In this document: positions 18,446 through 24,538 of the stretch, piece after piece
Position numbering within the stretch: position 1 is the stretch's first letter
How the letters are laid out: every line of letters starts with the position of its first letter
NCBI GenBank assembly: GCA_040753075.1
Contig: JBFMHA010000036.1
Location: forward strand, 1-33,382
Direction: 5' to 3'
DNA: 33,382 nt
DNA from: UBA6814 sp040753075
GTDB lineage: Bacteria > Desulfobacterota > Desulfovibrionia > Desulfovibrionales > Desulfovibrionaceae
Made by a program: the position numbers and the translations under genes
Notes under the pieces: model-generated
The model's input: the letters and a program-made list of their open reading frames with translations, nothing else
Told to the model about the DNA's origin: nothing
The model's database searches: none

Positions 18446-19185
18446 CCCCGCCCCCGGAGGTGGCGGTCGCCGGCGTGGCGGCCGCGGCCGCGGCCATGGC
18501 CGGGTTCACCCAGGGCCTGGCCGGGTTCGGCTCCACCCTGGTGGCCATGCCGCTCCTGGTCACGGTCCTGGACGTGCGCACGGCCGCGCCCCTGGGCTGC
18601 CTGCTGGCCCTGGCCATCAACCTGGTGCTGGGCGCTCGTCTGCGCCGCCACGCGCAGCGCCGGGAGCTGGTCCTGCTCCTGGCCTGCTCCGCGCCCGGCG
18701 CCGGGCTGGGGGCCTGGATCCTGGGCGCAGCCCCGGAGGCCGCCCTGCACGCCCTGCTCGGGGCCGGGGTGCTGGGCATGGCCCTGGTCTCCCTGGCCGC
18801 GGGCCGGCCCCGCCGCGCCCCGGGCCTGGGCTGGGCCGTCCTGGCCGGCCTGGCCGCGGGCAGCCTGGGAGTGGCCATCGGAGTCAACGGCCCGCCGGTG
18901 GTGGCCTGGGCCTCGCGCCAGGCCTGGGACCGGCATGCGCTCAAGGCCACCCTGCTCGCCTATTTCCTGTGCGCCGGCGCGGCCATCGTGGCCATCCAGG
19001 CCGCACAGGGGCTGGTCACGCCGCAGGTGCTCCAGCTCTTCGCCCTGGCCCTGCCCGCCCTGGCCGCCGGCATGGCCGCGGGCCACGCCTGCTCCGGCCG
19101 CCTGGACGAAACGACCTTCCGCCGCACGGTCCTGGCCCTGCTGGCCGCCTCCGGGGCCGCGCTCCTGGTCCAGGGCCTGGGCTGA
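18442..19185 (+). CDS. TauE/SafE-family sulfite or organosulfonate exporter-like permease
   Basis: Integral membrane protein of 247 residues with about eight helices. The first repeat contains GFTQGLAGFGSTLVAMPLL and the second AGSLGVAIGVNGPPVVAW, the two glycine-rich signatures of the family. The GTG at 18442 overlaps the preceding stop by 4 bp; further upstream in this frame the sequence is the shadow of the AhpD-like gene. Family members move sulfite, sulfoacetate or other sulfur anions. That would suit a sulfate reducer, but the substrate is not shown here. Confidence 0.9.
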   Translation: MTPPPEVAVAGVAAAAAAMAGFTQGLAGFGSTLVAMPLLVTVLDVRTAAPLGCLLALAINLVLGARLRRHAQRRELVLLLACSAPGAGLGAWILGAAPEAALHALLGAGVLGMALVSLAAGRPRRAPGLGWAVLAGLAAGSLGVAIGVNGPPVVAWASRQAWDRHALKATLLAYFLCAGAAIVAIQAAQGLVTPQVLQLFALALPALAAGMAAGHACSGRLDETTFRRTVLALLAASGAALLVQGLG

Positions 19186-19192
19186 GGGCATG

Positions 19193-19215
19193 AAAAAAGG
19201 GCCTTGCGGCCCTTT
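19193..19215. terminator. Bidirectional terminator between TauE-like and PilZ genes
   Basis: AAAGGGCC (19196-19203), TTGC loop, GGCCCTTT (19208-19215). On the minus strand it is followed by six T, so it is strongest for the PilZ operon; on the plus strand it also follows the TauE-like stop by about 10 bp. Confidence 0.82.
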
Positions 19216-19229
19216 CCCTCCCCGGCGTC

Positions 19230-19604
19230 TCAGGTCCCGGGCGATCCGGCGTCGAAGGCCGGAGTGAGCTGTTCGAGATCGATGGCGTCCGGGTCCTCGG
19301 CCCGGAAGCGCACGATGTTGCGCAGGTGGGTGTAGCTTTCCTCGTCGGGCATGGACAGGAACTCCACCCCCAGCCGGCCGTCCTCGGCCCGCACCGCCCG
19401 CGCCTCCAGCACGATGAGCGCGTCCCTGGCCAGGGCCAGGTGCACGTAGCACCGCTGGCCCACCAGGTCCTCGCACCCGGGGAAGGCCCGGCACCACAGG
19501 CCCTTGAGGCTCAGGTTCAGGGTCTCCACCGGAAACTCCTGTTCCCCGGCCAGCAGCGTGGCCGTGAACTGCCCCTCCACCCGGGTGCGCTTGCGCCGCT
19601 CCAT
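19230..19604 (-). CDS. PilZ-domain cyclic-di-GMP-binding protein
   Basis: Single-domain PilZ protein of 124 residues. The two ligand motifs are both present: RxxxR at the N-terminus (R4 to R8 in RRKRTRV) and NLSLKG (N30, S32, G35, the D/NxSxxG motif). It should bind cyclic-di-GMP and relay the signal to an unknown partner. AAGGAGGTCCC precedes the ATG. A small membrane protein gene lies directly upstream in the same direction. The window also encodes a diguanylate cyclase (6393-9272), but no functional link is visible. Confidence 0.9.
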   Translation of the reverse strand: MERRKRTRVEGQFTATLLAGEQEFPVETLNLSLKGLWCRAFPGCEDLVGQRCYVHLALARDALIVLEARAVRAEDGRLGVEFLSMPDEESYTHLRNIVRFRAEDPDAIDLEQLTPAFDAGSPGT

Positions 19605-19622
19605 GGGACCTCCTTGCCCGGC

Positions 19623-19850
19623 CTATCGGATGCGGTCGGCCAGGCCGTTCAGTCCGTATATCAGACAACAGCCGATGATGACCAGGATCACCGCGGTCAC
19701 GGGATTGCCGTGCGACCCGATGACTCCCAGGTACCGCTCGATGGTCCCCTCCAGGCCCATGAACCGGATGAGGCCCAGAAAGCCGTAGGTCACGAAAGGA
19801 ATGGCCAGCACCAGCCCCAACACCCGCACCAGGATCTTCAACATCTGCAT
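19623..19850 (-). CDS. Small membrane protein, unknown function
   Basis: A 75-residue protein with two hydrophobic helices (about 4-30, and 50-68 in VTAVILVIIGCCLIYGL) and a short basic C-terminus. It lies 18 bp upstream of the PilZ gene on the same strand and is likely cotranscribed. No family recognised; AAGGGGGGG before the ATG may serve as the ribosome site. Confidence 0.65.
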   Translation of the reverse strand: MQMLKILVRVLGLVLAIPFVTYGFLGLIRFMGLEGTIERYLGVIGSHGNPVTAVILVIIGCCLIYGLNGLADRIR

Positions 19851-19995
19851 CGCGCCCCCCCTTGCGGTCGTACTCCCCGCCTATGCCACCACCCGGCCCC
19901 GGAGTAAAGGCGGAGGCCGAATCCGGGGCGCCGCCCCGGACCCCGGCATGGGAGGAGCGAGGCGCAAGTTGCGAATCGCCGACTCTCTCCGCCGC

Positions 19996-20033
19996 AAAAC
20001 AAAAGGCCCCCCCGCCGGAAAGCGGGAGGGCCT
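19996..20033 (-). terminator. Intrinsic terminator of the TolC-family gene
   Basis: Read on the minus strand, a 12-bp G+C-rich stem with one mismatch (arms 20022-20033 and 20004-20015) is followed by a T-rich tract (TTTTGTTTT). It lies just beyond the TolC stop at 20055. Confidence 0.82.
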
Positions 20034-20054
20034 GCTCGACATGAATGCGCCGGA

Positions 20055-21371
20055 CTAGTTGACCATGAGGCCGGGGTTCTTCTCGCCGATGGACACGTAG
20101 AGGTTGGCCACGGCGAGCTGGTAGTCGGCCAGGGCCTGGGTGAGGTCGGCCTCGGCGCGGGAGAGCTGGAACTGGGAGTCCAGCACGTCGGCGTTGGTGC
20201 CCACCTGGGCCTGGTAGCGGGCCACGGCCATGCGGTAGGCCTCGCGGGCCTGGTCCAGGGCCTTGCGCGTGACCTTGATGCGCTCCGCGGCCTCTCCGAT
20301 CTTCAGGTGGTTGGCCTTGACCTCGTAGGTCACCTCCTGCTCCAGGTTGCGGCGCTCGGCCTCCATCTGGGTGATGGTCTGCCCGGCCTGCCGGCTCTCG
20401 TTCAGGGTCTTGCCCCACTCGAAGAACGTCCAGGACGCGGACACGGACACCGACCATTCGGACCATTCGGTGCGCGCCAGGGGCGACCCCTGCACGTCCA
20501 TGCCGTTGCCCGTGCGCGACTGGTCGTAGTCCGCGCCCAGGGAGGGGTAGAAGGCCGAGTCCACGATCTTCTTGTCCTTGCGCGCGATCTCAACGCTCTT
20601 CTGGGCGATGTCCAGGTCGGGCCGGTTCTTCATGGCCCCGGCCAGGGCCTGGTCCAGGGCCAGGGAGCAGGGCAGGTATTCGAGCTGGCCCACGTAGTCC
20701 GCGTCCGCGTCCAGGGGCATGTCCAGCAGGGTGTTCAGCCGGGCGATCTGGGTGGCCACCGAATTCCTGGCCTGGAGCAGGGTGTCCTCGGCCTTGGCCA
20801 GGTCGGCCTCGGCCTGGAGCACGTCCAGGCGCGGCTTGAGGCCCACGTCGTAGAACGCGGTGGTGACCTTGAGCTGCTCCTGCAGCCGGGCCACCGAGTC
20901 CTCGCCGCTCTTCACGTCGGCCCGGGCCTTGAGCAGGGCCAGGAAGTTCTGCTGCACGGACTGGACCAGGGAGAGTTCGGCGTTGCGGATGCTGGAGGCT
21001 GCGGACTCCTCGGACAGGGCGGCCCTCTCGTAGGTGGACAGCAGCTGGAAGCCGGTGAACAGGTCCTGGTGCGCGTTGAAGTTCCAGGCGTAGATGTCCT
21101 GCTCGCTGGTGGCCAGGTCGCGCCTGGGCTTGCGGTGGTCGCGATGGGTGAAGCCGTAGCCCGTGGTCAGGGCGGGGCCGAAGGAGCCCATGGCCGCCTT
21201 GCGGCCGTACCCGGCCCCGGCCAGTTCGGCGCGCGCCGCCTGCATGGAGGGGTTCCTCTCCAGGGCGCGGAGCACGGCCTGCTCCAGGGTCAGGGTCTCG
21301 GCGGCCCGGGCCGACGGGGCCAGCAGCAACAGGGCCAGGGCGCAGAATGCTGCGAAGCGGAATCGTTTCAT
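20055..21371 (-). CDS. TolC-family outer-membrane efflux protein
   Basis: Outer-membrane channel protein of 438 residues, usual for the family. A Sec signal peptide (MKRFRFAAFCALALLLLAP to about residue 23) precedes ETLTLEQAVLRALERNPSM, the typical TolC start. Two long alpha-helical OEP repeats follow. A helical segment (QTITQMEAERRNLEQEVTYE) and a C-terminal turn with NADVLDSQFQLSRAEADL match TolC proteins. AAGGACACC precedes the ATG at 21371. No inner-membrane pump or periplasmic adaptor is adjacent, so its export partner (type I secretion or RND/MFS pump) lies elsewhere; the PKD and FecR proteins to the right are possible cargo only in general terms. Confidence 0.92.
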   Translation of the reverse strand: MKRFRFAAFCALALLLLAPSARAAETLTLEQAVLRALERNPSMQAARAELAGAGYGRKAAMGSFGPALTTGYGFTHRDHRKPRRDLATSEQDIYAWNFNAHQDLFTGFQLLSTYERAALSEESAASSIRNAELSLVQSVQQNFLALLKARADVKSGEDSVARLQEQLKVTTAFYDVGLKPRLDVLQAEADLAKAEDTLLQARNSVATQIARLNTLLDMPLDADADYVGQLEYLPCSLALDQALAGAMKNRPDLDIAQKSVEIARKDKKIVDSAFYPSLGADYDQSRTGNGMDVQGSPLARTEWSEWSVSVSASWTFFEWGKTLNESRQAGQTITQMEAERRNLEQEVTYEVKANHLKIGEAAERIKVTRKALDQAREAYRMAVARYQAQVGTNADVLDSQFQLSRAEADLTQALADYQLAVANLYVSIGEKNPGLMVN

Positions 21372-21686
21372 GGTGGCGGTGTCCTTGTCTGGCGAATTCG
21401 CACGAATCCCCCCGGCGTTGCGCCAGGGGTGTCGCGGCATCTGAAGGTTTGCACCCTCCAATGTGAATGTCAACAGCCAAGAATGTTTGAAACACTCCGC
21501 CCCTCGCCCCTGACACGGCCGAAGAGGGAGGCCTTGCGACGGAGGGCGTCGGCCAGGGCGGGGTAAAACCGGCCCAGACTCTGGGGATGGCTGCCAGGCG
21601 GATATAGTTGACGCGAAATTCACTATGCCATAGTTACGTACCGCGACAACGCCATGCCCAACCCACAACAACCGATGGAAAGTCCA
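21372..21686. promoter_or_regulatory. Divergent promoter region, TolC versus secreted protein
   Basis: This gene-free stretch of about 315 bp holds signals for both sides. On the minus strand there is a perfect TTGACA at 21468-21473 without a clear -10 box. On the plus strand there is TTGACG at 21608-21613, then a perfect palindrome ACTATG-C-CATAGT at 21622-21634 that overlaps where the -10 box would be. The palindrome may be an operator. Confidence 0.4.
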
Positions 21687-22310
21687 ATGCAAAAGGCGAG
21701 TTTGCTTACCGTGACGCTCGGGATACTGCTGGCGTACGCCGCCGGATTTTCCGGGGATGCCCATGCGCAGCAGCGAATCGAGAAAAAAGAGTTTTCCATC
21801 ACCCTGCCCGACGGCTGGGTCGAGATACCCAGGAACAATATCGACCACTACCTCGCCTACCTACGGGAACTTGCCCCGGCAGCCCGCCCCCCGCATTTCG
21901 AGTACGTCTTCCAGATGTCTCCCGAACAGACCTACTTCACCTTTCCCTACATCACCATCATCCTCAATACCCAGGGCAAGATGTCACGGTCGGACCTTCG
22001 CGACATCACTGCAATTCCCATCAACTCTTACGTGGAAAAGCAAAAAGAGGCTTACAGTCCGGTGTACAACCACCTCGAGGTCGGGAAACTGTACCTTGAC
22101 GAAACGGCTAACATAATCTGGACCCGCAGTGAAGCGGACATCAGCGGGCATGGCGAGGTCTCTGGCATATCCGCCATCATACCGACAGAGGCCGGGGCCA
22201 TCCAAGTCACAGGATTTGCCTTGAAGCACGACTTCGCAACGTATGAGCCTGTGTTCTGCGAGGCGTTCCTCTCCATCAACCCAGCGCCGGAACTCGTCTA
22301 CAAGCCCTGA
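21687..22310 (+). CDS. Secreted protein of unknown function
   Basis: About 207 residues with a clear Sec signal peptide (MQKASLLTVTLGILLAYAAG, cleavage after AHA). The mature protein begins QQRIEKKEFSITLPDGWVEI. It has mixed alpha/beta character with no metal or catalytic motif I recognise. The phrase FSITLPDGW resembles the start of a family of exported proteins in which one domain follows the signal peptide. I chose ATG 21687, which GGAAAG precedes; ATG 21654 is an alternative. The G+C is visibly lower than in neighbouring genes. A broken tandem copy follows directly. Confidence 0.75.
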   Translation: MQKASLLTVTLGILLAYAAGFSGDAHAQQRIEKKEFSITLPDGWVEIPRNNIDHYLAYLRELAPAARPPHFEYVFQMSPEQTYFTFPYITIILNTQGKMSRSDLRDITAIPINSYVEKQKEAYSPVYNHLEVGKLYLDETANIIWTRSEADISGHGEVSGISAIIPTEAGAIQVTGFALKHDFATYEPVFCEAFLSINPAPELVYKP

Positions 22311-22335
22311 ATCCCGCCCACCAAATGAGAGCGCC

Positions 22336-22682
22336 ATGCGAACCATGCGAGTCGGCTTCGTTCTGCTCCTGCTCTTTGTCCTTGATCTCCTTTGCAGCCC
22401 AGGCCGACAAAACGTGGAGCAAACAGGGGTTCAGCATCACCCTGCCCGAAGGCTGTCCAGGGACAGGGTCTGGGTGCGGCCGGGCAGGTTGCCGGCCAGC
22501 ATGAGGGCGGCCCCGAACTCGCCCATGGCCCGGGCTAAGGCCAGCATCGTCCCTGCCAGGATGCCCCGCAGGGACAGGGACACCCGGACGCCCCCGAGAG
22601 CCGCCGGGCCCTGGATCTGGCCCCGGACTCCAGCGTCTGGCGCCTGTTCAAGGCCTTTTCGGTGATCCTGAACGCGGAATAG
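22336..22682 (+). pseudogene. Broken tandem paralogue of the secreted protein gene
   Basis: A second copy starts 25 bp after the first gene. It begins with a signal peptide (MRTMRVGFVLLLLFVL). After a one-base frame change near 22383 it reads ISFAAQADKTWSKQGF and then SITLPEG, matching FSITLPDGW of the intact gene. Homology stops at about 22453, where a modB fragment on the other strand takes over. From about 22590 an open frame resumes in a different phase (APESRRALDLAPDSSVW, then RLFKAFSVILNAE and stop). This could be the lost C-terminus, since it loosely resembles the end of the intact protein; that last point is weak. Confidence 0.7.
22455..22592 (-). pseudogene. modB: Fragment of molybdate ABC permease gene modB
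   Basis: The minus strand encodes RVSLSLRGILAGTMLALARA, then MGEFGAALMLAGNLPGRTQT and LSLD. This is the conserved permease loop and following helix of ModB (family pattern LAGAxLAFARALGEFGAT, AGNIPGRTQT). There is no start codon, the frame is open for only about 45 codons and ends in a stop just after LSLD. Nothing else of a mod operon is here. It lies downstream of fdhE on the same strand, as though a molybdate-uptake gene once followed the formate dehydrogenase genes. Confidence 0.82.
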
Positions 22683-22700
22683 CGGTCCTGGCCTCCCGAC

Positions 22701-23627
22701 TCAGCCCAGGGTGTTCCAGGGGGTGACGGCCACGGGCGCGAACCCCTTGTCCTGGACCAGGATGTCCAGGGGGAGCATGGCCAACGCGGCCACGTCCAGG
22801 TCCGGGACCTCCACCAGCTCGCGCACGTCAATGCCCACCATGTAGCGTCTGCACTTGCTGCAGGCGTGAGCCCGCTCGTGGTCCCGGCCCTCGATGGCGA
22901 AGCATTCCAGGTCGCCGGGCTCTTCCGTCCCGCATTCCGGGCAGGCCATGCGTTTGAAGCGCCAGGACATGCCGCACAGGGAGCAGCGCATCCAGCGTTG
23001 CCCGCCGTGGTTGCGGATGAACTCGCTGGACTCCTCCTCGCCCTTGGTGAAGAGGGCCAGGTCCGGGGCCGAGCCGCAGCTGGGGCAGCGGCCGCGCAGC
23101 CACTTGGCGTCGCGCACCGCCCGGGCCAAGGTCTCCTGGGCGCACTCCAGCACCGGCCGGACGATCTGGGCCAGGGCGAAGCGCAGCACCGGCTCGGCCA
23201 GGCCCGCCTCCCGGGCCATGCCCTCCAGGGCCGCGCCATCGCCGCGCAGCAGGGCCTCCAGGGCCGCGACCGGCGCCAGGCTACCGGCGGCCAGGGCCTC
23301 CACCAGGCGCTCCAGGTCTGGAGCCAGGGCCGGGAAGGCGTGGGCCATGACCGGGACCATGCGGGAGGCGCACCATCCCAGGAAGGGCGCAAGCCCGGCG
23401 AGGTCCGCGTCCAGGAGCGCCGGCGCGCCCGAAGCCAGGCGGTCCTTGCCCGGGACCGGGATCTGGGGAGCCTTGCCGCGCATCTGGGCGCGCAGCGCGG
23501 CGCGTTCGGCCAGCACCGCGCCGCAACTGTCCAGGATGGGGGCGATATGGGGGGCTTCCTGGCGGGTGCGTTCGATCCAGTCGTGCAGCCGGATCTGGTC
23601 GGCCGCGTCCAGGGCGGATTGGGGCAT
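22701..23627 (-). CDS. fdhE: Formate dehydrogenase accessory protein FdhE
   Basis: Cytoplasmic protein of 308 residues needed for assembly of exported formate dehydrogenases. The N-terminal half is helical. The C-terminal half has the rubredoxin-like metal domains with four CxxC pairs: CPSCGSAPD, CSLCGMSW, CPECGTEEPG and CSKCRRY. In E. coli FdhE these bind iron and the protein contacts the catalytic subunit before Tat export. GAGGAAG precedes the ATG. It lies downstream of fdnG and fdnH on the same strand, separated from fdnH by 159 bp that contain a large hairpin and G/C homopolymers, so it may be expressed at a lower level than the enzyme. Confidence 0.95.
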   Translation of the reverse strand: MPQSALDAADQIRLHDWIERTRQEAPHIAPILDSCGAVLAERAALRAQMRGKAPQIPVPGKDRLASGAPALLDADLAGLAPFLGWCASRMVPVMAHAFPALAPDLERLVEALAAGSLAPVAALEALLRGDGAALEGMAREAGLAEPVLRFALAQIVRPVLECAQETLARAVRDAKWLRGRCPSCGSAPDLALFTKGEEESSEFIRNHGGQRWMRCSLCGMSWRFKRMACPECGTEEPGDLECFAIEGRDHERAHACSKCRRYMVGIDVRELVEVPDLDVAALAMLPLDILVQDKGFAPVAVTPWNTLG

Positions 23628-23656
23628 GGGTTCTTCCTCGATTGGTTAGCGGGAAG

Positions 23657-23693
23657 GGCCGCCCCGCCACACCAGGGGTGTTGGGGGGCGGCC
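23657..23693 (-). terminator. Large hairpin between fdnH and fdhE
   Basis: GGCCGCCCC (23657-23665) pairs with GGGGCGGCC (23685-23693), and the inside arms CCACACC and GGTGTTGG pair with one bulge. There is no T-run. It could be a partial terminator or a processing/stability element that sets the fdhE level relative to fdnGH. Confidence 0.5.
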
Positions 23694-23751
23694 TGGGTGG
23701 GGTGGGGGGGGGGGCCCCCCCCCCCCCCGGGGGGTGGGGGGGGGCCCCCCC
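23694..23751. repeat. Alternating long G and C homopolymer runs
   Basis: After GGTGG the plus strand reads 11 G (23704-23714), 14 C (23715-23728), 6 G (23729-23734), T, 9 G (23736-23744) and 7 C (23745-23751). The runs are mutually complementary and G-quadruplex-prone on both strands. Nothing else in the window is similar. The exact lengths may be unreliable, because such tracts are hard to sequence. Confidence 0.9.
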
Positions 23752-23786
23752 GACGGCTCAGCGTCGCATTGGGGCGTGCTTCGTCA

Positions 23787-24515
23787 TCACGTCCGGGCCA
23801 GCCCGCGGGCCGGCGCGAACACCTTGGCGAAGAACTGCTTGCGGGACATGGGGGCCGGGGCCTGGGCCACGGCGTACTTGTGGTACAACTTGGGGTCGTC
23901 GGCCACCAGGTAGATGACCGCCAGCGCGTCCTTGTCCAGCAGTTGGGCCTTGGGGAGCTTCTTCTTCACCACGGCCAGGCGCTCCTCGGCCAGCTTGAGC
24001 ATGGCCTCGCGCTCGCCGAAGTTCATGGCCCCCATGGCGCAGGTCTTGACGCACATGGGCAGGCGGTTGGCCTGCACCCGGTCGATGCACATGTCGCACT
24101 TGGTCAGCATGCCGGTGGCCTCGTCGCGGCGCGGCACGTTGTAGGGGCAGGCCTCGATGACCTCTTTGGCCTGTTCCTTGGTGAGTTGCCCGATCTTCTC
24201 GTTGTAGAGCACAGCGCCGGTCTTCTCGTCGAACGTCGCGCAGTCCTTCACGAAGTCGGTGGCCACCGCCAGGCAGTTGGGGTACAGGCAGTGGCGGCAC
24301 TGGTCCGGGAAGAAGCACCAGGCCACCTTGCCGTCCACCATGTGCTCGGCGAAGCGCACCAGCTTGAAGTTGACCGGCGTGAAGTCCGGGGGGTTCTGAT
24401 GGGAGCCGCGCTGCTTGGTGGGCAGGGAGGCGTGGTTCTTCCACTCCTTGCAGGCCACCTGGCAGCCGCGGCAGGCCGTACACCGCGTGGTGTCGATGAG
24501 GAACGCCTTGGGCAT
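23787..24515 (-). CDS. fdnH: Formate dehydrogenase iron-sulfur (beta) subunit
   Basis: Electron-transfer subunit of 242 residues carrying several [4Fe-4S] clusters. Cysteine groups are visible at C12-x2-C15-x2-C18-x3-C22 (CTACRGCQVACKEW), CRHCLYPNC, a CP at the end of the next motif (EACPYNVPRRD), and KCDMCIDRV with PMCVKTC. It lacks the C-terminal membrane anchor of the E. coli FdnH type, so with FdnG it should form a soluble periplasmic dimer, as in Desulfovibrio enzymes. It has no signal peptide and would be exported together with the Tat-bearing alpha subunit. AAGGAGAAAGACA precedes the ATG. It begins 23 bp after the fdnG stop and is surely cotranscribed. Confidence 0.95.
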   Translation of the reverse strand: MPKAFLIDTTRCTACRGCQVACKEWKNHASLPTKQRGSHQNPPDFTPVNFKLVRFAEHMVDGKVAWCFFPDQCRHCLYPNCLAVATDFVKDCATFDEKTGAVLYNEKIGQLTKEQAKEVIEACPYNVPRRDEATGMLTKCDMCIDRVQANRLPMCVKTCAMGAMNFGEREAMLKLAEERLAVVKKKLPKAQLLDKDALAVIYLVADDPKLYHKYAVAQAPAPMSRKQFFAKVFAPARGLART

Positions 24516-24538
24516 TGTCTTTCTCCTTCGCGACGAGC

